A DNA stretch of 64,000 nt, from positions 1 through 64,000 of the forward strand of contig NZ_CACAYO010000006.1 of assembly GCF_902536725.1 (NCBI RefSeq), written 5' to 3'. The DNA is from an uncultured Prochlorococcus sp. Its GTDB lineage: Bacteria > Cyanobacteriota > Cyanobacteriia > PCC-6307 > Cyanobiaceae. Below the pieces are notes generated by a model that was not told the DNA's origin, did no database searches, and saw only the letters and a program-made list of their open reading frames with translations. The translations under genes and the position numbers were made by a program. Positions within the stretch are counted from its first letter, which is position 1, and each line of letters starts with the position of its first letter. Of this stretch, positions 9,145 through 18,958 are shown one piece after another.

Positions 9145-9482
9145 ATTAAAATTTAATTTTTGATATGATGAAATTATATCTTGTCAGTGCTGAAAAAAAA
9201 TTTTTTATTGAAATATAAAAAAATATTTAAGATATTTTTGAATCACACTGGGTATATATACTCAAAGCCCAGTCATATTAATAGATCTTACAAAAAAACT
9301 TAAAAGTAACAAACAGTGAAACATTTGTTACTTAGTCGCATGATCAAAGAATCCTTCGCTTATTATTTTTGGTAACCAAATTCTTTATTTTGATTGGTTC
9401 GCTCCTAAAAAGTTTACTATTAATAAATGTAGGCTTTAGGTGCAGAAAATCTACTTAAGGACTTATTACTTAGAGGTGCTAG
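9145..9482 (+). promoter_or_regulatory. psaA upstream region / cobJ-psaA divergent intergenic region
   Basis: 338 bp without a gene. It should hold promoters for psaA (plus) and the cobalamin gene (minus). Seen directly: a T/A-rich first half; a short inverted repeat ctggg...cccag (9248-9271); a perfect 10-bp palindrome at 9304-9333 (listed separately); and a Shine-Dalgarno AGAGGTG at 9472-9478, four bases before the psaA ATG. I could not pick a single convincing -10 box, nor a clear HLR1 repeat for the RpaB regulator. Confidence 0.5.
9304..9333. repeat. Perfect inverted repeat in psaA leader
   Basis: Arms aagtaacaaa (9304-9313) and tttgttactt (9324-9333) are exact reverse complements around a 10-nt spacer, 150 bp before the psaA start. 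No T tract follows, so it is not an obvious terminator. It could be a dimeric-regulator operator or an RNA hairpin in the psaAB leader. Confidence 0.7.
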
Positions 9483-11786
9483 ATGACCATCAGCCCACCA
9501 GAAAGTGGAGAAAAAAACAAGAAAGTTTTGGAAGATCCTGTAAAGTCTGATCCAAGACCTATTGATTTTGCCAAATTAGATAAACCAGGTTTCTGGTCTA
9601 GTAAATTATCTAAGGGTCCAAAAACTACTACTTGGATCTGGAATTTACATGCCGATGCCCATGACTTTGATGTGCATGCTGGCGATGCAGAAGAAGCTAC
9701 ACGAAAAATATTCTCAGCTCATTTTGGACATCTTGCCGTAATTTTTATATGGATGAGTGCTGCATTTTTCCATGGGGCTAGATTTTCTAATTACACAGGT
9801 TGGTTAGCTGATCCAACACATGTTAAACCTGGAGCCCAGCAAGTATGGGCAATCGTTGGTCAAGAAATGCTTAATGGCGATCTTGGGGCTAACTACAACG
9901 GAATTCAAATAAGCTCAGGTATTTTCCAAATGTGGAGAGCATGGGGAATAACAAATGAGTCAGAACTAATGGCCTTGGCTATTGGCGCCGTAGTTATGGC
10001 AGCACTAATGTTACATGCTGGTATATTTCACTATCACAAAGCGGCTCCAAAAATGGAGTGGTTCCAAGATGTAGAATCTATGATGAATCATCATCTAGCA
10101 GGTCTTTTAGGATTAGGTTCTCTTGCTTGGGCAGGTCACTGTATTCATATTGGAGCTCCTACAGCAGCATTGTTAGATGCTATCGATGCAGGTACTCCTT
10201 TAATAATTGATGGTAAAGAAATAGCTTCAATTGCTGATATGCCAATGCCTCATCAGCTTTGTGATCCTCAAATCATTGGTCAGATTTTTCCTGGATTAGC
10301 TAGTGGAACGGGTAATTTCTTTAGCCTCAACTGGTTTGCTTTTTCAGATTTTCTCACCTTCAAAGGTGGTCTCAATCCTGTAACAGGAAGTTTATGGATG
10401 ACTGATGTTTCTCATCATCATGTTGCAATAGCTGTTTTATTCATAATTGCTGGTCATATGTACAGAACCAATTATGGAATTGGCCACAGTATGAAAGAAA
10501 TTTTAGATTCACAACAAGGAGATCCAATATTATTTCCAGCACCTAGAGGTCACCAAGGCCTTTTTGAATTTATGGCTGAAAGTAGACATGCTCAGTTGGC
10601 AGTCAATTTGGCAATGCTTGGATCCCTAACAATTATTGTTTCTCACCACATGTATGCAATGCCCCCATATCCTTATATGGCTATTGATTACATGACTGTT
10701 CTCGGCACTTTTACACATCATATGTGGATTGGAGCTTTATTTATAGTTGGTGCTGGCGCACATGCTGGAATTGCAATGGTAAGAGATTATGATCCTGCCA
10801 AGAATATAGATAATGTATTAGATAGAATATTGAAGGCAAGAGACGCTGTAATAAGTCACCTTAACTGGGTTTGTATGTGGCTTGGATTTCATAGTTTTGG
10901 TCTTTATATTCATAATGACACTATGAGAGCTCTAGGCAGACCACAAGATATGTTTAGTGACTCAGCTATTCAACTGAAGCCTATATTCGCCCAGTGGGTT
11001 CAGAGTATTCAAGCATCAGCAGTGGGCACATCCATCTTGGCTGGTACAGCTGAAGCACTGCCTCACAAAGCACTAAGTGAAGTGTTTAATGGTGAGACTA
11101 TAACTATAGGTGGAAAAATTGCAATGAAGGCAATACCACTTGGTACTGCAGATTTAATGATTCATCATATCCATGCATTTCAGATACATGTAACTGTTCT
11201 AATACTTTTGAAGGGTGTACTCTACGCAAGAAGTTCAAGGTTAATCCCTGATAAAGCTTCATTAGGGTTTAGGTTCCCTTGTGATGGTCCTGGTAGAGGA
11301 GGAACTTGCCAAGTATCTTCATGGGACCATGTATTTCTTGCTCTTTTCTGGATGTATAACACTATTTCTATTGTTATATTCCACTTCTCTTGGAAAATGC
11401 AAAGTGACGTTTGGGGACTAACTGGAGGTAATTTTGCTCAAAGCTCCATAACCATTAATGGCTGGCTAAGAGACTTCTTGTGGGCTCAAGCTTCACAGGT
11501 ATTAACAAGTTATGGACAAGCAATAAGCATGTACGGTTTGATGTTCTTAGGAGCTCACTTCATATGGGCGTTCAGTTTAATGTTTCTCTTCAGTGGAAGA
11601 GGATATTGGCAAGAATTATTCGAATCAATTGTTTGGGCACACAACAAGCTTAAGGTTGCTCCAACCATTCAACCAAGAGCTTTGTCTATCACTCAGGGTA
11701 GAGCAGTTGGTGTAACACACTTCCTTGTCGGTGGTATTGCTACCACATGGGCTTTCTTCCATGCTCGCCTTTTTGGGCTGGGCTAA
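9483..11786 (+). CDS. psaA: Photosystem I P700 chlorophyll a apoprotein A1
   Basis: One of two core subunits of photosystem I in the thylakoid membrane, holding P700, antenna chlorophylls and half of the F_X [4Fe-4S] cluster. The 767-residue sequence has many histidine-rich transmembrane helices ([38 protein letters not shown]) and the F_X loop [18 protein letters not shown] with its two cysteines. The length fits the family. Start ATG at 9483 has a good AGAGGTG ribosome site. psaB follows after 27 bp, the universal psaAB operon. Confidence 0.99.
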   Translation: MTISPPESGEKNKKVLEDPVKSDPRPIDFAKLDKPGFWSSKLSKGPKTTTWIWNLHADAHDFDVHAGDAEEATRKIFSAHFGHLAVIFIWMSAAFFHGARFSNYTGWLADPTHVKPGAQQVWAIVGQEMLNGDLGANYNGIQISSGIFQMWRAWGITNESELMALAIGAVVMAALMLHAGIFHYHKAAPKMEWFQDVESMMNHHLAGLLGLGSLAWAGHCIHIGAPTAALLDAIDAGTPLIIDGKEIASIADMPMPHQLCDPQIIGQIFPGLASGTGNFFSLNWFAFSDFLTFKGGLNPVTGSLWMTDVSHHHVAIAVLFIIAGHMYRTNYGIGHSMKEILDSQQGDPILFPAPRGHQGLFEFMAESRHAQLAVNLAMLGSLTIIVSHHMYAMPPYPYMAIDYMTVLGTFTHHMWIGALFIVGAGAHAGIAMVRDYDPAKNIDNVLDRILKARDAVISHLNWVCMWLGFHSFGLYIHNDTMRALGRPQDMFSDSAIQLKPIFAQWVQSIQASAVGTSILAGTAEALPHKALSEVFNGETITIGGKIAMKAIPLGTADLMIHHIHAFQIHVTVLILLKGVLYARSSRLIPDKASLGFRFPCDGPGRGGTCQVSSWDHVFLALFWMYNTISIVIFHFSWKMQSDVWGLTGGNFAQSSITINGWLRDFLWAQASQVLTSYGQAISMYGLMFLGAHFIWAFSLMFLFSGRGYWQELFESIVWAHNKLKVAPTIQPRALSITQGRAVGVTHFLVGGIATTWAFFHARLFGLG

Positions 11787-11813
11787 TTACCTGAACTTCA
11801 CCTTTTTAATTCA

Positions 11814-14042
11814 ATGGCAACAAAATTTCCATCATTTAACCAGGGTCTAGCTCAGGACCCTACTACCCGACGAATATGGTACGGAATAGCTACCGCTCAT
11901 GACTTTGAAAGTCATGATGGCATGACCGAAGAAAAGCTTTATCAGAAGCTTTTCTCTACTCATTTTGGACATCTAGCAATAATCGCTCTCTGGGTAGCTG
12001 GTAACTTATTTCATATTGCTTGGCAGGGTAACTTTGAGCAATTTGTACTTGACCCAACTCATGTCCGCCCTATTGCTCATGCTATTTGGGACCCTCATTT
12101 TGGATCTGGTATCACAGAAGCAATGACACAAGCTGGAGCTAGTGGTCCAGTAAACATAGCTTACTCAGGTCTATACCATTGGTGGTACACAATTGGAATG
12201 AGAACTAATGAGCAACTCTTCCAAGCTTCAATATTCATGAGTATTTTGGCTTGTTGGACTCTATTTGCAGGTTGGTTACACTTGCAGCCTAAATTCAGAC
12301 CTTCTCTAGCTTGGTTTAAAAATGCAGAGTCAAGATTAAATCATCATTTAGCCGTTTTATTTGGTTTTAGTAGTATCGCTTGGACAGGTCATTTGGTTCA
12401 TGTTGCTATACCTGAATCAAGAGGACAGCACGTAGGTTGGGATAACTGGTTAACAGTTCTTCCACACCCTGCAGGTTTAGCTCCTTTCTTTACTTTAAAT
12501 TGGGGAGCATATGCCCAAAATCCTGATTCTCTAGATCAAGTATTTGGAACTGCTGAAGGAGCTGGTACAGCAATCTTTACTTTCCTAGGTGGCCTTCATC
12601 CTCAAAGTGAAGCACTATGGCTTACTGATATTGCGCATCATCATATTGCGATTGGAACAGTTTTTGTAATTGCTGGTCATATGTATAGAAATACCTTTGG
12701 AATTGGTCATAGCCTCAAAGAAATTACAGAAGCCCATAATACAAGACACCCTAATGATCCTCATAAAGGTAGTTTTGGAATTAACCATGATGGGATATAT
12801 GAAACTGTAAATAATTCATTACATTTTCAGCTTGGACTAGCATTAGCATCACTTGGTGTAGCAACTTCTCTTGTAGCCCAGCATATGGGTGCACTTCCCT
12901 CTTACGCTTTTATTGCCAGGGACTACACTACACAATCTGCTTTATATAGTCATCATCAGTACATAGCAATGTTCTTGATGGTTGGTGCATTTGCTCACGG
13001 AGCCATTTTCTTTGTAAGAGATTATGATCCGGAATTAAACAAAGACAATGTATTAGCAAGAGTACTTGGAACAAAGGAAGCTTTGATAAGTCACCTTAGC
13101 TGGGTAACAATGTTGCTAGGATTCCATACTCTTGGAATTTATGTTCACAACGATGTTGTTGTAGCTTTTGGTAATCCTGAAAAGCAAATTCTAATTGAGC
13201 CAGTATTTGCTCAATTCGTACAAGCTGCTCAAGGTAAGATGATGTACGGCTTTAATGCTTTACTATCCGATCCTACAAGTTCTGCGAGTCTCGCAGCTAA
13301 TTCATTGCCAGGTAATCATTACTGGATGGATCTTATCAATAGACAAGATGCATTAAGTGCTTTCTTGCCTATTGGCCCAGCAGATTTCTTAGTACACCAT
13401 GCTATCGCTTTAGGTCTTCATACTACTGCATTAATCCTTATCAAAGGTGCACTTGATGCTAGAGGAACAAAATTAATTCCTGATAAAAAAGATTTAGGTT
13501 ATGCATTCCCTTGCGATGGACCTGGACGTGGAGGTACATGTGATAGTTCATCTTGGGACGCTATGTATTTAGCTATGTTCTGGGCATTAAACTTACTAGC
13601 ATGGGTAACTTTCTACTGGCATTGGAAACACCTAGCAATTTGGCAGGGTAATGTAGCACAATTTAATGAATCAGGAACTTATCTAATGGGTTGGTTCAGA
13701 GATTATCTCTGGTTAAATTCTGCTCAACTTATTAATGGATATAATCCATTTGGAGTAAATTCTCTATCGCCTTGGGCTTGGATGTTCCTTTTCGGCCACT
13801 TAGTTTGGGCTACTGGTTTCATGTTCCTAATATCATGGCGTGGCTACTGGCAAGAATTAATTGAGACATTAGTGTGGGCTCATCAGCGTACTCCAATAGC
13901 TAATCTTGTCGGATGGAGAGATAAGCCAGTTGCACTTTCAATTGTTCAAGCTAGATTAGTTGGACTAGCACATTTCACGATTGGAAACATACTTACATTC
14001 GGTGCATTTGTTATTGCATCAACCTCAGGTAAGTTTGGTTAA
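11814..14042 (+). CDS. psaB: Photosystem I P700 chlorophyll a apoprotein A2
   Basis: Heterodimer partner of PsaA. The 742-residue protein has the matching F_X loop [18 protein letters not shown], helix motifs such as [18 protein letters not shown] and the C-terminal [20 protein letters not shown]. It starts 27 bp after psaA without an evident Shine-Dalgarno, and its transcript should end at the hairpin 20 bp downstream. The visible similarity between psaA and psaB reflects an ancient duplication, not a recent repeat. Confidence 0.99.
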
Positions 14043-14061
14043 ATTTTCCTTACATAATTTA

Positions 14062-14090
14062 AATCACCACGTTTGTGGTGATTTTTTTTG
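14062..14090 (+). terminator. Rho-independent terminator of psaAB
   Basis: Stem aaatcaccac / gtggtgattt with a four-base loop gttt, running straight into a T tract, 20 bp after the psaB stop. It is the clearest intrinsic terminator in the window. Confidence 0.92.
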
Positions 14091-14145
14091 TTTAATTTTA
14101 GTGTTCTAATTTAAGTTAAAATTATATAGTTATTATTAAATATAA

Positions 14146-15108
14146 ATGTCAGATATAAAACAATTAATTTCTATAATCGTCCCTGTTTTCAATGAAAGTG
14201 AGAGTATTGGTCTTTTATTGGATGAAGTTATAAATGTAATGTCATTTCATAAATTTAATTTTGAATTGATTGTTGTAAATGATGGTTCTAAAGACAATAC
14301 TTATCAAGTATTAAAACAACTAACTCTCAAAATTAAAGAATTGTCAGTTATTTCCCTTCGCAAAAACTATGGGCAAACTGCAGCAATGTCAGCTGGCTTT
14401 GATAATTCTAAAGGCGATATTATCATTACTTTGGATGGTGATTTACAGAATGATCCAAATGATATTCCTAAATTAATTTCTGAAATTAATAATGGCTATG
14501 ATTTGATTTGTGGGTGGAGGTTTGATAGGAAAGATAAATTAATAAATAGAAAGATACCATCAAAAATAGCGAATAAATTAATAGCTCAGGTAACGGGTTT
14601 GAAGTTGCATGACTATGGATGTTCATTAAAAGCTTTTAAGAAAGAAATAATAGATGATATTAAGCTGTATGGTGAACTTCACAGGTTTCTGCCCGTTTTA
14701 GCAAATATTGAAGGTGCAAGAATCAAAGAAATTAAAGTAAATCATAGGAGTAGACAATATGGATCCAGTAAATATGGGATTGATAGAACTTTTAGAGTTT
14801 TAATGGATTTACTAACTGTTTGGTTTATGACTAAATTTTTAACAAGACCGATGTATGGATTTGGTTTTGTTGGAATTATAAGTATTTTCATTAGCCTTGC
14901 GATAAGTTCTTATTTGATAGTTTTAAAATTAATGGGTGAAAATATTGGAAATCGTCCGTTGCTGATGTTTGCATTAATATTAGGAATTGCTGGTGTTCAA
15001 TTATTCAGCTTTGGATTATTGAGCGAACTTTTAATTAGGACATATCATGAAAGTCAAAGTCGTCCAATCTACAGAATTAGATCAATAAACAGTGCTAAGC
15101 AAAATTAA
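14146..15108 (+). CDS. Family 2 glycosyltransferase, polyprenyl-phosphate sugar synthase type
   Basis: 320 residues. The N-terminal GT-A catalytic domain (about 1-225) has IIVPVFNESESIGLLL, VVNDGSKDNT and the metal-binding DGDLQNDP (D97, D99); then two membrane helices at about 235-265 and 272-300. This is the layout of DPM1/GtrB/ArnC-like enzymes, which load a sugar from a nucleotide donor onto polyprenyl phosphate on the cytoplasmic face. The sugar cannot be read from sequence. It could supply the GT-C transferase at 40111-41664, which is inference. It follows the psaB terminator and probably has its own promoter. Confidence 0.85.
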   Translation: MSDIKQLISIIVPVFNESESIGLLLDEVINVMSFHKFNFELIVVNDGSKDNTYQVLKQLTLKIKELSVISLRKNYGQTAAMSAGFDNSKGDIIITLDGDLQNDPNDIPKLISEINNGYDLICGWRFDRKDKLINRKIPSKIANKLIAQVTGLKLHDYGCSLKAFKKEIIDDIKLYGELHRFLPVLANIEGARIKEIKVNHRSRQYGSSKYGIDRTFRVLMDLLTVWFMTKFLTRPMYGFGFVGIISIFISLAISSYLIVLKLMGENIGNRPLLMFALILGIAGVQLFSFGLLSELLIRTYHESQSRPIYRIRSINSAKQN

Positions 15109-15112
15109 TTGT

Positions 15113-15505
15113 TTACTTGAACTGTCTTATCAATAAAGCTGAAATTTCAACGACTTTAGGAGAAATATCTCTTAAGCCTTTTCGTAAAATTGGTAATGTT
15201 GATTTATCAGCCAATTCTTCTGCAATTTTTAATGCCTTTAATTTATTTTCTGTATTACCCTGAAAAAGACTAAACATTTTATTTCTTTGAGAATTTTTAT
15301 AAAATACAGAGTACTTTTTAACTTCGTGATTGTATAAATAACTATTTTTTTTAGATAGAAATTTATTATTACTTTTTTTATTTTCTTTTAATTTAAAAGA
15401 ATTTAAATTGCTTTTATTTATTAACTTTTTAAAGCTTCTTTTTTTAAAAACTAGTAGTAATATTCCTATAAAAATAATAAGTAAAATTGCGAAAAAATTT
15501 AACAT
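15113..15505 (-). CDS. Small membrane-anchored protein with HEAT-like C-terminus
   Basis: 130 residues, family not recognised. Residues 3-20 form one hydrophobic helix (FFAILLIIFIGILLLVF), followed by a lysine/asparagine-rich low-complexity linker, and the last 45 residues (NKLKALKIAEELADKSTLPILRKGL and the helix after it) look like one or one and a half HEAT repeats. It is probably anchored in the plasma or thylakoid membrane with a soluble tail, which suggests a protein-interaction role. It converges with the glycosyltransferase (stops 4 bp apart) and is divergent from psaI. Confidence 0.6.
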   Translation of the reverse strand: MLNFFAILLIIFIGILLLVFKKRSFKKLINKSNLNSFKLKENKKSNNKFLSKKNSYLYNHEVKKYSVFYKNSQRNKMFSLFQGNTENKLKALKIAEELADKSTLPILRKGLRDISPKVVEISALLIRQFK

Positions 15506-15597
15506 GTAAAAAGTTAATAATTTTTATATCATCCAGTAATAAAATTAACACTATTTCGCAGATAAATACTAGAGTGTTTAAAGATGTTTAAAGAACT

Positions 15598-15711
15598 ATG
15601 CCATCTGATTTACCAAGTCTTTTACCCTCAATTTTTGTTCCATTAATTGGTATAGCAATGCCTGCTGTTTTTATCGTATTGATTGGAAGATTAATTACAG
15701 CAACTGAATAA
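15598..15711 (+). CDS. psaI: Photosystem I subunit VIII (PsaI)
   Basis: A 37-residue protein, MPSDLPSLLPSIFVPLIG followed by IAMPAVFIVLIGRLITATE. It is a single transmembrane helix with the PsaI pattern and sits 27 bp upstream of psaL, the standard psaI-psaL pair. PsaI stabilises PsaL and thereby photosystem I trimers. It is easily missed because of its size. Confidence 0.93.
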   Translation: MPSDLPSLLPSIFVPLIGIAMPAVFIVLIGRLITATE

Positions 15712-15738
15712 ATTATCTAACACTAAACTATTAAAAAA

Positions 15739-16338
15739 ATGAGCGACTTTCAAAAATCATTCTCTGAATCAACAAGTTCTATTAAGTTTGATGAGAAATA
15801 CATAGATACTTCTGTACAACCAAATGATATTGGCGTAGCAGAACAATGGGCAGTAAAAACAGTTGCTGATCCTTGTGTTGGTAATTTAGCTACTCCAGTT
15901 AATAGTGGTTATTTTACAAAAGCCTTTATAAATAATTTACCTTTTTACAGAGAAGGTATTTCCCCTAATTTTAGAGGTTTAGAAACTGGAGCAGCTTTTG
16001 GATATCTTTTATACGGACCTTTTACTATGACTGGCCCATTAAGAAATTCTGAATTTGCTCTAACAGCCGGACTTCTCGCTACTATTGGAGCTGTTCATAT
16101 CTTGACAGCACTTTTTGTTCTTTACAATGCACCTGGTAAAGCACCTAATGTTCAACCTCCAGATGCGACTGTTAATAATCCGCCTAAGGACTTATTTACA
16201 AGATCTGGTTGGGCTGATTTTACAAGTGGATTTTGGTTAGGAGGCTGTGGAGGAGCTGTTTTTGCTTGGTTACTTGTTGGGACATTACACTTAGATACCA
16301 TAATGCCAATCATTAAAAATATTTGGACTACTGGTTAA
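15739..16338 (+). CDS. psaL: Photosystem I reaction centre subunit XI (PsaL)
   Basis: A 199-residue subunit with three hydrophobic segments. Family features: the N-terminal [42 protein letters not shown] and the glycine-rich third helix [20 protein letters not shown]. PsaL forms the centre of trimeric cyanobacterial photosystem I. The N-terminal 40 or so residues are longer than in many freshwater cyanobacteria, as usual in marine strains. It is co-transcribed with psaI and converges on the NlpC/P60 gene, 64 bp away. Confidence 0.97.
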   Translation: MSDFQKSFSESTSSIKFDEKYIDTSVQPNDIGVAEQWAVKTVADPCVGNLATPVNSGYFTKAFINNLPFYREGISPNFRGLETGAAFGYLLYGPFTMTGPLRNSEFALTAGLLATIGAVHILTALFVLYNAPGKAPNVQPPDATVNNPPKDLFTRSGWADFTSGFWLGGCGGAVFAWLLVGTLHLDTIMPIIKNIWTTG

Positions 16339-16402
16339 TTCCTAAATATAAAGAATAAGTAATATTTAAATTTAATTTAAAATTTAAGGTGAGCTCTATT
16401 AA

Positions 16403-17161
16403 TTAACGTATAGTGCGGTCCCATCTATAATTTCTGACTACTCTTCCTGCCGAAATTAGTTTAGATTTATAATGCAATGAGATTTTATCATTAGACTTTT
16501 TTAGGGTATCTAATCCTATTCCATTTCTGCCAAAATCCATCCCAGAACTATGGTAATAGAATCCGTCACCTTTGTAGATTCCAATATGATCACATTTTTC
16601 TTCATTTCCAAAAAATAAAAGATCGCCAGGTCGTAGAGCCGCATACGATTCTTTGAAATAAAAAAGGTGCTTGCAAAAACTTTTTATTTGAAAAGAGTCT
16701 CGAGGTATATAAATTTGATGCTTTAAAAATGCTGTCTGAATTAATCCAGAACAATCAAAATTGGGTCCTAATGTACCTCCCCAAAGATATTCATTATTTA
16801 ACTCAGATTGATCCTTGATCCATTTTAAAATTGAGTTAACTTTATCATTTATAATGAAGTGTTCATTTTCTAAACTATTATTTTTTTTGAATTCGTATTT
16901 CTCAATAATTAATCCATCTAAATTTATCCAACAGACGTAACCATCTTCATATAGTTGAACTAGTATTCTTGAAAATTTATGGTTGTTTTGATAAATATTT
17001 GGATAAATAAGCCTAAAAATTCTATTTTTAAATATTTCAGTAACTAATTTATTTTCTGTTTCATTTTGATATCCCGAAATATTAACTTTTAATTTCCACC
17101 AAATAGTTTTTGAAAAATTAGTTTGTTTAAATAGTGAGATAGGATTTTTATAAATTTTCAT
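16403..17161 (-). CDS. NlpC/P60 family peptidase
   Basis: 252 residues from the ATG at 17161 (MKIYKNPISLFKQ); a longer frame to 17200 would overlap the divergent gene and is less likely. The C-terminal domain has the papain-like triad of NlpC/P60 gamma-D-glutamyl endopeptidases: C137 in FDCSGLIQTAF, H192 in CDHIGIYKGDG and H204 in YYHSS, plus the RPGDLLFFG loop. The first 100 residues resemble the SH3-like substrate-binding part seen in cyanobacterial peptidoglycan hydrolases. No classical signal peptide is evident. A role in cell-wall turnover is inferred. Confidence 0.87.
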   Translation of the reverse strand: MKIYKNPISLFKQTNFSKTIWWKLKVNISGYQNETENKLVTEIFKNRIFRLIYPNIYQNNHKFSRILVQLYEDGYVCWINLDGLIIEKYEFKKNNSLENEHFIINDKVNSILKWIKDQSELNNEYLWGGTLGPNFDCSGLIQTAFLKHQIYIPRDSFQIKSFCKHLFYFKESYAALRPGDLLFFGNEEKCDHIGIYKGDGFYYHSSGMDFGRNGIGLDTLKKSNDKISLHYKSKLISAGRVVRNYRWDRTIR

Positions 17162-17164
17162 ACA

Positions 17165-18073
17165 ATGTCCTTTTACTTTGTAAGTCAGGAGATGGGTCAA
17201 GCCTTAAATGATATTTTAAGGAGAATATGCTCTCATAATAAAGATTTTTCAAGAGAGGATATTTCGATAACTTGGATTAATTATAAAAGTGAAAATAAAA
17301 GTGTATTTAAAGGTTTTGGAACTGGCATTAATAACAAAAAAATGTTTTACCCTGCCAGCATAGTCAAGTTAGTTTATGGCCTTGCTGCATTTTATTGGAT
17401 TAAAAAAGGAAGTTTATTATTATCAGATGAAATTATTGATGCTGTAGAGAAAATGTTGTCTTTCTCTAGTAATAATGCAACAAGCTTTTTAATTGATTTA
17501 CTTACTGGAACAACAAGTGGACCTCGAATTGAGGGCGAACCATGGGAAAATTGGAAATACCAAAGAAGTATAATAAATGATTGGCTACATGATTTAAATT
17601 GGGAAGAATTGGTTGGTATAAATTGCTGTCAGAAGACTTGGGATGATGGACCATTTGGTCGTGAGAAAGAATTTTATGGTTATGAAAATGAAAATAGAAA
17701 CGCTATGAACTCTGATTCAGCTGCAAGGGTTTTAGAGGAAATTATGATTCATATTGATTATCAAGAAAATAATTTAAATTTAAGAAGTTTTTTAAAAAGA
17801 AATTTAAATAAAGTTGTTCTTAAAAAGGATTCTCTTAATCAAATAGATGGTTTTTTGGGTGAAGGATTACCAGAAAGCATTAATCTTTGGAGTAAAGCAG
17901 GCTTAATGTCTGAAGTTAGACATGATTCAGCTTGGTGGATTAATAATCAATCTCTACAAACTTTATTAGTGGTTTTTTGTAATGGAGAAAAATATTCCAA
18001 AGATTCTTCCCTTTTACCGTTGATAGCAAAAGAAGTATACGATTTTAATAAGAGATATACTATTGAGGACTAA
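17165..18073 (+). CDS. Class A beta-lactamase-like serine hydrolase
   Basis: 302 residues if started at 17165; a start at 17195 (MGQALNDIL) is equally possible and gives more room to the divergent neighbour. Penicillin-recognising motifs are present in order: S65-x-x-K68 in YPASIVKLVY, S102-x-N104 in SSNNATS and K244-A-G in WSKAGLM, where most enzymes have KTG. No signal peptide is visible, so antibiotic resistance is doubtful; a D,D-peptidase-like or other hydrolase role is more likely. Its stop overlaps the stop of the convergent small gene by 4 bp. Confidence 0.75.
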   Translation: MSFYFVSQEMGQALNDILRRICSHNKDFSREDISITWINYKSENKSVFKGFGTGINNKKMFYPASIVKLVYGLAAFYWIKKGSLLLSDEIIDAVEKMLSFSSNNATSFLIDLLTGTTSGPRIEGEPWENWKYQRSIINDWLHDLNWEELVGINCCQKTWDDGPFGREKEFYGYENENRNAMNSDSAARVLEEIMIHIDYQENNLNLRSFLKRNLNKVVLKKDSLNQIDGFLGEGLPESINLWSKAGLMSEVRHDSAWWINNQSLQTLLVVFCNGEKYSKDSSLLPLIAKEVYDFNKRYTIED

Positions 18074-18282
18074 AGTGGATCTTCTAAGAAATTAGAATCT
18101 AATTTGTCAGTATAGGCTTCATAAGGTAACATCATTACTTCTTCATAATCTAAATCATTCATAATCCATTCTCTATATTCTGCTAACAAACTTTTTCTAT
18201 CTTCATTATCTAATTCATAAATACGCAATGCTGTATCTTTAAAATTTTCTTTTATTAAATTTTCAATTTCTTTCTTCATCAT
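18070..18282 (-). CDS. Small acidic hypothetical protein
   Basis: 70 residues beginning MMKKEIENLIKENFKD, rich in Glu/Asp and predicted largely helical; no family recognised. An ATG pair (18282 and 18279) gives two possible starts. It begins 1 bp after the stop of the serine-recombinase-like gene, so the two almost certainly share a transcript and probably translation. Its 3' end overlaps the convergent beta-lactamase-like gene by 4 bp. That tight coupling is the only clue to function. Confidence 0.65.
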   Translation of the reverse strand: MMKKEIENLIKENFKDTALRIYELDNEDRKSLLAEYREWIMNDLDYEEVMMLPYEAYTDKLDSNFLEDPL

Positions 18283-18283
18283 T

Positions 18284-18958
18284 TTATGTTAATTCTCCCT
18301 CCAAAATCACTCTCCTAATCGTTGATAATGCAATTCCAGTTTGTGATCTGATTGATCGATATGAATACCCTTCATTACGTAATCTGATTACTAAAGATTC
18401 TTTTAAAGGACTTATTTTGGGCCTGCCACCCAAATTATTTCCAGATAATTTTCTGCGTAATAGTTGTTCTTTTTTTCTTTCACCTAAACTTTTGTCTTCT
18501 AAATTATCTAATTCATATAAAATCATAAAAATTGAAGAGTTTGCATTAGAAGATTCATTAGCAGCCAAAAAACCAGTCAAAGTTCGCAATTGAATATCCT
18601 TATTAATAAGTTTATTTATTGTTATCAAACATTCTTTTTTATTTTTAAATGCTCGATCAAGCTGAGTGATTATTAATTGATCGCCTTTTGATAAGGAATT
18701 TATAGCTTTATTGAGTTGAGGTTTGATTTCTTCATCTAAACTTATAAATTCAGAGAATACTAAACTGCAACCCTCTTCTTTCAAAATTTTTATTTGCTCT
18801 TCTAAATATTCATATTCATTATGAGTAGCTCTAGCATAACCTATTGCTTTAGAGTTTTTATTTTTTTCCGATAATAAAATACGTTTTCTTTTAAATTTAA
18901 AAGTCAATGTTTTATTACATATATTTTTTACTGTATCAATAAATAAATAAAAAAACAC
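18284..18958 (-). CDS. Degenerate serine recombinase (resolvase) family protein
   Basis: 224 residues; the true start may lie up to 30 codons inside. From residue 38 a resolvase N-terminal domain is clear: AIGYARATHNEYEYLEEQI, then KGDQLIITQLDRAFKN, and a C-terminal helix-turn-helix (GGRPKISPLKES followed by YSYRSIRSQTGIALSTIRR). Compared with gamma-delta resolvase, the nucleophile serine is threonine (T45), the R45 equivalent is not arginine and the R71 equivalent is K105, while R43, D101 and R102 remain. It is therefore probably not an active recombinase and may act as a DNA-binding regulator. No repeats, att sites or phage genes lie nearby. Confidence 0.75.
   Translation of the reverse strand: MFFYLFIDTVKNICNKTLTFKFKRKRILLSEKNKNSKAIGYARATHNEYEYLEEQIKILKEEGCSLVFSEFISLDEEIKPQLNKAINSLSKGDQLIITQLDRAFKNKKECLITINKLINKDIQLRTLTGFLAANESSNANSSIFMILYELDNLEDKSLGERKKEQLLRRKLSGNNLGGRPKISPLKESLVIRLRNEGYSYRSIRSQTGIALSTIRRVILEGELT

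Noticed and set aside
9483-14042. Tandem duplication of psaA/psaB
   Set aside because: The two proteins are ancient paralogues found in all oxygenic phototrophs; the nucleotide sequences differ throughout.
18284-18958. Active phage integrase or transposon resolvase
   Set aside because: Catalytic residues are missing, and no att repeats, terminal inverted repeats or phage genes lie nearby.
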